Source of the DNA: an uncultured Clostridia bacterium
Lineage (GTDB): Bacteria > Bacillota > Clostridia > TANB77 > CAG-508
NCBI GenBank assembly: GCA_948560265.1
Contig: CAOXTD010000023.1
Span: forward strand, 1-19,750
Reading direction: 5' to 3'
Length of the DNA: 19,750 bases
Shown here: piece after piece, positions 14,965-19,750 of the stretch
Layout: every line of letters starts with the position of its first letter
Numbering within the stretch: position 1 is the stretch's first letter
Notes under the pieces: model-generated
The model's database searches: none
What the model was told of the DNA's origin: nothing
Seen by the model: only the letters and a program-made list of their open reading frames with translations
Translations under genes and position numbers: made by a program

Positions 14965-16134
14965 CTATTTTACATAAAGTATGGGGCGAAAAGAAATTTC
15001 ATCGGCAATAAAGTCGGTGGCATAGCCTCCGCCGCGGGAACTCGTGTAAGTCTCACTCCTTGTCGTTGCTCCATAGTAATTCCTGGTATAGGTTTCAGTT
15101 GTCCATTCTTCTGCGTTAGAAGCCATATCATAGATATTACATCTCTTATCTAGTGAAGTGCCTGTATTTTTTATAGTAGTACTCCCTACTTCTTTTGAAT
15201 AATCACTATCACCTGAATAAGTTTGAATAAATACAATAGCTGAATCCCATGCATAAGAATTTACCAAATCACTTTCAAAACAGTTACTGTCATACATTTC
15301 TCTTGCATTCCTTGCAGCCTTAGTATGCGAGATAACATTCCACACTGCTGCTGATTTAGATTTTACTTTATCTCCTTCTCCTTTGCTTGCTTCGTATCTT
15401 GCTAAGTAATACCCTCCAATTGCTTTTGATTTTGTTTTAAATTCTTCAATATTTTTTGCATTCATCTTTTGGGGAGTCTCTGAAGTAGAATCTTCTAAAT
15501 ATTCATATTCACTGTACTCATCTTTTATACCACTTCCATCTAGTATTGTTTGTTTAACTGCTCCTGTTCCTCCTACTTCATAAGTATCTATGTCTAATGT
15601 AATATCGAATGTATATCTAGCAAGTTGTATGTTATTTGTACTTCCATCTTTATTTTTCACATTTCCCACTGGTATCCACACAAACTGATTTCCTTCATTA
15701 TCTTCAATAACAATTCCATCTTGCACTGTTGGTTTTTTATCACCTGTATAAGTATATTCTACGCCGTCTTGTCCATTAGGTACAACCTTAAATCCTTCTG
15801 GAATAGTAATTGGATTTTCTAAACTATCTTTAGCTAGTATATTTTTGGTTGTTATAGTTGTAATAGTAGATACATCTACTCTATCTCCTGTTCCACTTCC
15901 TCCACCATTTCCATTTATATATTTGTCAATTGTATTTCCTATATTGTTAAAATATTCCTGCTCATCGTTTTTAGCTTCTTCTGTTTTGTTTTTCGCATCT
16001 TGCGCCAATTTAAAAATACTGTTGTCTCCTAGCACATAGGTTATTGTTATTCCTGCTAAAATTAATAAGACTACAATAGTCACAACTAACGCTACAAGTG
16101 TGATACCTGTTGATTCTTTTAATTTTTGTTTCAT
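14965..16134 (-). CDS. Prepilin-leader protein with C-terminal FGE-like (C-type-lectin-fold) domain
   Basis: A 389-residue surface protein. The N-terminus KESTGITLVALVVTIVVLLI is a class III prepilin signal: short basic leader, Gly10 before the cleavage site, then a hydrophobic helix (about 11-32). The usual Glu at +5 is Ala, as in many Firmicute pilin-like proteins. A helical stalk (about 35-75) and Gly-rich linker (GNGGGSGTGD, about 75-84) lead to a domain with GNQFVWIPVG, GGYYLARYEAS, NIYDMASNAEEW and, near the end, SSRGGGY and SFRP. This matches the formylglycine-generating-enzyme/SUMF1 fold, a C-type-lectin-like scaffold. The last 35 or so codons are G+C-rich and unlike the rest of the gene, with nine NNY codons in a row (15001-15027). 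This suggests a diversified binding surface. GGAGG precedes the ATG. Probably displayed outside the cell; ligand unknown. Confidence 0.82.
   Translation of the reverse strand: MKQKLKESTGITLVALVVTIVVLLILAGITITYVLGDNSIFKLAQDAKNKTEEAKNDEQEYFNNIGNTIDKYINGNGGGSGTGDRVDVSTITTITTKNILAKDSLENPITIPEGFKVVPNGQDGVEYTYTGDKKPTVQDGIVIEDNEGNQFVWIPVGNVKNKDGSTNNIQLARYTFDITLDIDTYEVGGTGAVKQTILDGSGIKDEYSEYEYLEDSTSETPQKMNAKNIEEFKTKSKAIGGYYLARYEASKGEGDKVKSKSAAVWNVISHTKAARNAREMYDSNCFESDLVNSYAWDSAIVFIQTYSGDSDYSKEVGSTTIKNTGTSLDKRCNIYDMASNAEEWTTETYTRNYYGATTRSETYTSSRGGGYATDFIADEISFRPILYVK
15001..15081 (-). other. Candidate variable region (DGR-type) at the 3' end of the prepilin-like gene
   Basis: By hand count 41 of 70 bases at 15003-15072 are G or C, against a strongly A+T-rich background. 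Codons 370-378 of the gene (GGC TAT GCC ACC GAC TTT, then ATT GCC GAT) all end in C or T. They directly follow Arg-Gly-Gly, the position where hypervariable residues sit in FGE-like targets of diversity-generating retroelements. Random replacement of the A bases in AAC/AAT template codons leaves exactly such NNY codons and raises G+C. The flanking framework (NAEEWTT upstream, SFRPILYVK downstream) is conserved family sequence. Confidence 0.5.
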
Positions 16135-16235
16135 TTAATTTTATTTCCTCCTTTTTCTTTAGTGTTAACTTCTTTCTCATTTTTATGCACTATAAGTATG
16201 TTTTATTTCGCACTATAGTTACAACATTTCGTTAT

Positions 16236-16265
16236 GTTTTATCAATATATATGATAAAATGTCAA
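16236..16265 (-). promoter_or_regulatory. Promoter with embedded palindrome for the prepilin-like gene
   Basis: A perfect TTGACA (16265-16260, minus strand) is followed at 18 nt by TAAAAC (16241-16236), a weak -10. The whole space between them is a perfect inverted repeat, TTTTATCA (16237-16244) and TGATAAAA (16252-16259) with 7 nt between. A protein bound there would cover the spacer and -10, so repression is likely. The 5' leader would be about 95 nt. Within it TATAGTGC occurs twice (16217-16210 and 16194-16187, minus strand), 23 bp apart. Confidence 0.5.
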
Positions 16266-16274
16266 TATTTTTTC

Positions 16275-16313
16275 AAAAAAATAGAAAAGTTATTACAAAC
16301 TCTTCTATTTTTT
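16275..16313 (-). terminator. Rho-independent terminator of the YcaO gene
   Basis: AAAAAATAGAAAAG (16276-16289) and CTCTTCTATTTTTT (16300-16313) are complementary at 13 of 14 positions around a 10-nt loop. The minus-strand RNA ends in a run of seven T. It lies directly after the YcaO stop codon and about 10 bp before the -35 of the prepilin-like gene. Confidence 0.8.
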
Positions 16314-16319
16314 AACTAA

Positions 16320-18125
16320 TTAAATTTTTATTTTTTCAACTTCTTGGTGAAACAACTCTCCCAATTGTTTCTGCTCAATCACATTTTCTTTTTGTGCTTT
16401 TCTTAATGTTTGCATAAATGGAAGAAAATAGCTATCATCATTTTCTACATAATCTTCTTGTTTAATAGGATATTGTTTTAATATAATTTCTTCTTGATTT
16501 TTAAAATTTTCGTCTAAAGTTTTACTAATTTTTTCATCAAATAGTAAATTCATATAAGACATTACTTTTTCATGATTTTGTATTTTATTCATGGCGCTAG
16601 CGTAGTAATAGACTGCTTTTAACCATATCAGTTCTTGACTTTGTGGTGCAATGTTTTGCACAATAAAAATAATGTCCTCTAATATTTTTTCTGCCCTTAG
16701 ATAATTTTTGGACATAATATAACAAATAGCTAAAAAATACTTTGCACCATTTCCATTTTCTTCGCATGGAAGTACTCTTGCATCTTTTATTCCCATGAAC
16801 ATATCTAATGAATTGAATCCAATTTCATATACTTGCACTTCTAAATGGTCTGTTACATCGTTTATGGTATCTAAAGAAATTCTACTTAAATCTTTTAAAT
16901 AATATTCTAATTTTTCATACGAAAAAAATTCTCCTGCCAATCCTGCTTGGCTTATTTCGCTCATTCCTGGTATGATAATTCGATAACTTGGAAAACCTAG
17001 TGAAGAAACATCTCTGATTAAAATATCTTTGCCATCTTCCCAAAGTTCTTCTATCATCTGATTCAAAATTTCGTTGTTGTTTAAATTAGATACATCTTTC
17101 CTTGGAGTGAATTTATATGTTTTTTCTTCTGCAAATATTTGATAAGGAACTGTGGCTACATTTAAGTTAACAAATTCTCTGATGTTTTCTTCTGTTTCAA
17201 TGTCTTCATTCTTAAAGTCAAATAAACAGCTTTGTGCATAGTTATAAATATCCATTCCTTGTGCTGCTTCTGTAAAGCATCTTTCCATTGCAATTCCATA
17301 ATCAGGATGTGCTCCTAGTTTAAACCCAAACCTTCCTGTGTTTTTTTGTAAAATAATTAAACCTGCTACTGGATACTTTCCTCCCAAAGAGCAATCCACT
17401 AATTTACAAACATAGCCTTCATTGCTTTTTAGTTTTTGCAACATTTCTTGTACTTTTGGAAATTTGCTAATATATTCTTCTGGTATTTCTGGTACAGCTA
17501 CTTTTTGATAAAGAAGTTGAATAGTAACATATCTTTCTAATATCTCTGAAATTCCTTCAATTAAAGCTTCTTCTGGGCTATTTCCTGCACACATACCATT
17601 AGTACCACATAAATGGCAAGATAGAACATGTGGAATATAGACCACTTTTTGCTCTTTTACACTGTAGTGTGGCAAGCAAATCGCTTTTTCTTTTCCCTCC
17701 AAAATCCATTCCATTAGTTCCAATTTATCATCGCCATATTCTAAATTCTTTTTATAAATTTGTTCTATAAAACTGTCGTTTTGACCTACAATTTCTTCAA
17801 CTGTTAGTTTCTTTTCGTCTGCTGAATATACAAAAGGATATTCTTGTGTCTCTTTTTCTGGCCTAAATACAAACATTCCGTTTTGATATCTTTCTAGAAA
17901 TTCTGCATATCCACTTGCCATAGCATATTCTTTTGTCATTCCTTTTCCGTTTTGTCCGATATTAGTTCCTTTGATGCATACACGCAAAGAATAAGTACCA
18001 ACTTTGCTTTTCTTTCCCCAATTTTCTTCTATTTCTATTTTGTATTTTTTTAAAATCTCCTTAATTCTTTTTACTGTTTTATCTGGTGTTGTCTCTTTGT
18101 ATCTTCTCTCTTGTAACTCACTCAT
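16320..18125 (-). CDS. ycaO: YcaO-family protein of the E. coli YcaO type
   Basis: A 601-residue protein with a YcaO ATP-dependent cyclodehydratase-like core (about 40-440). Visible signatures are TNIGQNGKGMTKEYAMASGYAEFLERY in two parts, a Cys-containing block CHLCGTNGMCAGNSPEEA (Cys170, 173, 179) and the nucleotide-binding helix EGISEILERYV. The C-terminal about 140 residues are helical with TPR-like pairs instead of the Pro-rich tail of azoline-forming YcaO enzymes. This matches E. coli YcaO, implicated in RimO-dependent methylthiolation of ribosomal protein S12; no rimO or peptide-modification genes are in the window. The ATG at 18125 has AAGGAG 7 nt upstream, whereas the in-frame ATG at 18170 has no such site. 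Monocistronic. Exact substrate unproven. Confidence 0.82.
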   Translation of the reverse strand: MSELQERRYKETTPDKTVKRIKEILKKYKIEIEENWGKKSKVGTYSLRVCIKGTNIGQNGKGMTKEYAMASGYAEFLERYQNGMFVFRPEKETQEYPFVYSADEKKLTVEEIVGQNDSFIEQIYKKNLEYGDDKLELMEWILEGKEKAICLPHYSVKEQKVVYIPHVLSCHLCGTNGMCAGNSPEEALIEGISEILERYVTIQLLYQKVAVPEIPEEYISKFPKVQEMLQKLKSNEGYVCKLVDCSLGGKYPVAGLIILQKNTGRFGFKLGAHPDYGIAMERCFTEAAQGMDIYNYAQSCLFDFKNEDIETEENIREFVNLNVATVPYQIFAEEKTYKFTPRKDVSNLNNNEILNQMIEELWEDGKDILIRDVSSLGFPSYRIIIPGMSEISQAGLAGEFFSYEKLEYYLKDLSRISLDTINDVTDHLEVQVYEIGFNSLDMFMGIKDARVLPCEENGNGAKYFLAICYIMSKNYLRAEKILEDIIFIVQNIAPQSQELIWLKAVYYYASAMNKIQNHEKVMSYMNLLFDEKISKTLDENFKNQEEIILKQYPIKQEDYVENDDSYFLPFMQTLRKAQKENVIEQKQLGELFHQEVEKIKI

Positions 18126-18202
18126 TTTTTTCTCCTTTTCTTTTGATGTTTTTCGACAAAATTTTATCATATTTGTAGAATGTTAGATAAAATTATCTGT
18201 AT

Positions 18203-18229
18203 AAAAAGCTTGTGATATATCACAAGCTT
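18203..18229 (-). terminator. Terminator after the HAD phosphatase gene
   Basis: 18206-18229 is a perfect 24-bp palindrome (half-site AAGCTTGTGATA). The minus-strand copy is followed by TTTTATA, giving a strong rho-independent terminator that ends the Nudix/ITPase-like/HAD unit upstream of the YcaO gene. Confidence 0.85.
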
Positions 18230-18275
18230 ACTTTTACCATTTTTGTATAGGTTTTTGACATTTTCGTATAATGGT

Positions 18276-18998
18276 TTATGCTAACTCTTTTTTTATATAT
18301 TCTAACATTTCCTTAAAATTATTAAATTGGTATTGCGCCAATTTATTGATTTCTTGTCTATGACAGTCTGAATATTTATCATACATTACTGCAACTTCTA
18401 TTCCTGCATTATGTGCCGCTTCTACTCCAATTAATGAATCTTCTATAATTAAACACTCTTCAGGCTTAACATTCAACTCTTCTAATATTTTGTAGTGAAC
18501 TTCTGGATTTGGCTTTAATTCCTTTACTGCTCCTTTGGAATAAATAATCGAAAACATATCAGTTAGGTTTGCTTTTTGAATGATATTTTGATTATCTTTT
18601 TTATAATGTTCAATAGTATGGTCATTAGTAGTGCTTGCTATTGCTAATGTAAATCCCTTTGCTTTCAAATACTGTAATACTTTTTCAGCATCTGGTTTAT
18701 AGTCTATTACCTCACATAAATAACCTTCAGCAATTTCATATCGTCTTTTTTTAATTTCTTCTTTTGACATTTCAGAACGATATTTCTCTTTTAAAAATCC
18801 GCAATATTCCAAATAAGCATCTTCGCATTTGCTATACTCTTTTAATTGCATATCTCTTTGCTTACCAATATCAATATTATCAAATTCTACAGTACCTATT
18901 TCTTTTATTAGTTCTTCGTCTATAGTATTCCATATTCCAACAGAGTCTATTAAAGTCCCGTCTAAGTCAAATATTACTACCTTTTTATTTTTTAACAT
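18276..18998 (-). CDS. HAD-superfamily phosphatase (beta-phosphoglucomutase-like subfamily)
   Basis: A 240-residue enzyme with all HAD motifs: motif I VIFDLDGTLIDS (nucleophile Asp11, acid Asp13), motif II AIASTTND, motif III Lys in KELKPNPEVHY and motif IV CLIIEDSLIGVEAAHNAG (metal Asp). A helical C1 cap lies between motif I and II (about 20-90). Members of this subfamily dephosphorylate small sugar phosphates or nucleotides, or isomerise sugar phosphates. The substrate cannot be assigned, but the neighbouring ITPase-like and Nudix genes suggest nucleotide or metabolite clean-up. GGGAG lies before the ATG, 11 nt after the upstream stop. It is the last gene of its unit. Confidence 0.85.
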   Translation of the reverse strand: MLKNKKVVIFDLDGTLIDSVGIWNTIDEELIKEIGTVEFDNIDIGKQRDMQLKEYSKCEDAYLEYCGFLKEKYRSEMSKEEIKKRRYEIAEGYLCEVIDYKPDAEKVLQYLKAKGFTLAIASTTNDHTIEHYKKDNQNIIQKANLTDMFSIIYSKGAVKELKPNPEVHYKILEELNVKPEECLIIEDSLIGVEAAHNAGIEVAVMYDKYSDCHRQEINKLAQYQFNNFKEMLEYIKKELA

Positions 18999-19009
18999 AT
19001 TTTCTCCCT

Positions 19010-19582
19010 TTATCTTTTTTGTTCTCTATACCATTTTGCAAATTCTACCATGGAATCCACAGAGTCATATTTTGTTCTATTTCTTCGTTCTTCCTCTGTC
19101 ATTTGTGCTAAAGTTTTATCATATCCATATGGCTTATATATGTACCATAAGTCTGACCACTTTTTATCTGTATCTTCTCCTAATATTGCATTTGCTAATG
19201 TTCCTTCATGTTTTCCCATAAATTGATATATCTCTTTTCCATCATAATAGGATAAACACTCTGTAAATCTACACTTTCTGTTTTCTTTTCCTTCCATTAA
19301 TTTCAAAAATCCTTCTATGCCTATTGTCTCTAATGCAAAATTAACAAATGCTCTTGGAAAACCATTTAAGGCATCTATCCAAAATCCACAGTCTAAAGAT
19401 ATACAAGGTTTATTTACCAGCTTATATGCTTCCATTACTTTATATTTTGAAATATATGTTATATCATCACTTCTTAGCTCTTCTAATTCATACTCATATA
19501 TTTTGAAATTTACTTCTTCTAGTTGCCTCTGCGCTGAAGCTATTTTTCCTTTATTATGAGTTACAAATACGATTTCTTCCAT
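19010..19582 (-). CDS. Divergent ITPase/HAM1 (RdgB)-like NTP pyrophosphatase
   Basis: A 190-residue protein of the non-canonical purine NTP pyrophosphatase fold: EIVFVTHNKGKIASAQ (substrate-loop motif VTxNxxK), then SLDCGFWIDALNGFPRAFVNF, matching the DSGLxVDALNGxPG motif with Asp kept but Ser replaced by Cys, and a later acidic region (GEDTDKKW). The family hydrolyses dITP/XTP to monophosphates and keeps them out of DNA. The divergence at the active-site loop means the specificity may differ. Start chosen at the ATG at 19582 (MEEIVF), because GAGGTG is 8 nt upstream; the in-frame ATG at 19588 is only 2 nt from it. It follows the Nudix gene closely and precedes the HAD gene by 11 nt. Confidence 0.72.
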   Translation of the reverse strand: MEEIVFVTHNKGKIASAQRQLEEVNFKIYEYELEELRSDDITYISKYKVMEAYKLVNKPCISLDCGFWIDALNGFPRAFVNFALETIGIEGFLKLMEGKENRKCRFTECLSYYDGKEIYQFMGKHEGTLANAILGEDTDKKWSDLWYIYKPYGYDKTLAQMTEEERRNRTKYDSVDSMVEFAKWYREQKR

Positions 19583-19597
19583 TAACATTTCACCTCT

Positions 19598-19750
19598 TTA
19601 ATTTTTCTCTATCCATTCATAATATTTCACTAAGTAATCCCAACATCCTTCTTTATCTGTTATTCCATTATAGTTATCTTTTATCTTTTCAATAATTTCT
19701 TCTTTATCTATCCATTTTACAGCTGCCACTTCTTCCTCTTGTAAAGTTAA
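19598..19750 (-). CDS. Nudix hydrolase, C-terminal part (runs off right edge)
   Basis: The minus strand from 19750 to the TAA at 19600-19598 encodes 50 residues: LTLQEEEVAAVKWIDKEEII, then KIKDNY and GCWDYLVKYYEWIEKN. The sequence LQEEEVAAVKWIDKEE is a typical C-terminal strand-helix of Nudix hydrolases, after the Nudix box, so the catalytic part should lie beyond the window. The ribosome binding site of the ITPase-like gene follows its stop directly, so the two are cotranscribed. Confidence 0.65.
   Translation of the reverse strand, partial: LTLQEEEVAAVKWIDKEEIIEKIKDNYNGITDKEGCWDYLVKYYEWIEKN

Noticed and set aside
14914..15153. 79-residue plus-strand frame over the G+C-rich island
   Set aside because: It is antisense to the conserved end of the prepilin/FGE-like gene. 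The open frame arises from the unusual composition of that region, and the start lies in the terminator hairpin.
16320..18125. RiPP (thiazole/oxazole peptide) biosynthesis cluster around YcaO
   Set aside because: No precursor peptide, dehydrogenase, E1-like partner or dedicated exporter is near, and the C-terminus is helical TPR-like as in E. coli YcaO.

Overview
The window reads as a low-GC Firmicute, most likely a gut-type member of Clostridia. The base composition is strongly A+T-rich, nearly every gene has a strong purine-rich ribosome binding site, and the families fit that group (Bce-type peptide transporter, YxeA, a Firmicute-style prepilin leader, YcaO). Almost all genes lie on the minus strand. 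Only the antitoxin/PIN pair (about 2.1-2.8 kb) and a polysaccharide deacetylase (about 12 kb) lie on the plus strand. No rRNA, tRNA, CRISPR array or intact insertion sequence was seen.

Left part (1-2.8 kb): the N-terminal piece of a secreted, glucosaminidase-like protein breaks off near the left edge. Next comes a minus-strand unit of Nudix hydrolase (1-nt frameshift), HAD-type 5'-nucleotidase and DUF4375/DMP19-like protein, closed by a clear terminator. It is divergent from an AbrB-type antitoxin/PIN toxin pair.

Centre (2.8-11.8 kb): a Bce/Yxd-type peptide-sensing and resistance module. A response regulator and intramembrane-sensing kinase are followed by a CapA-like protein, then a membrane-bound XRE regulator, then ABC ATPase, FtsX-type permease and YxeA. 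The transporter promoter carries an inverted repeat matching the BceR-type operator. Upstream sit a DUF3592 membrane protein and a metallo-beta-lactamase-fold hydrolase split by a 1-nt frameshift. Between the DUF3592 gene and the regulator lies the remnant of an unidentified reading frame.

Right part (11.8-19.75 kb): a deacetylase converges on asparagine synthetase across a 164-bp imperfect palindrome. Beyond are a prepilin-leader protein with a C-terminal formylglycine-generating-enzyme-like (C-type-lectin-fold) domain, a YcaO protein of the E. coli YcaO type, and a nucleotide-housekeeping unit (Nudix C-terminus, divergent ITPase/HAM1-like protein, HAD phosphatase).

The most interesting signal is the 3' end of the prepilin/FGE-like gene. 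Its last 35 or so codons form a G+C-rich island in an A+T-rich gene, including nine consecutive codons ending in a pyrimidine right after an Arg-Gly-Gly motif. This is what A-specific mutagenesis of Asn (AAY) template codons would leave, so the gene is a candidate target of a diversity-generating retroelement. No reverse transcriptase or template repeat is visible here. The gene's promoter also carries a perfect 8-7-8 operator-like palindrome.
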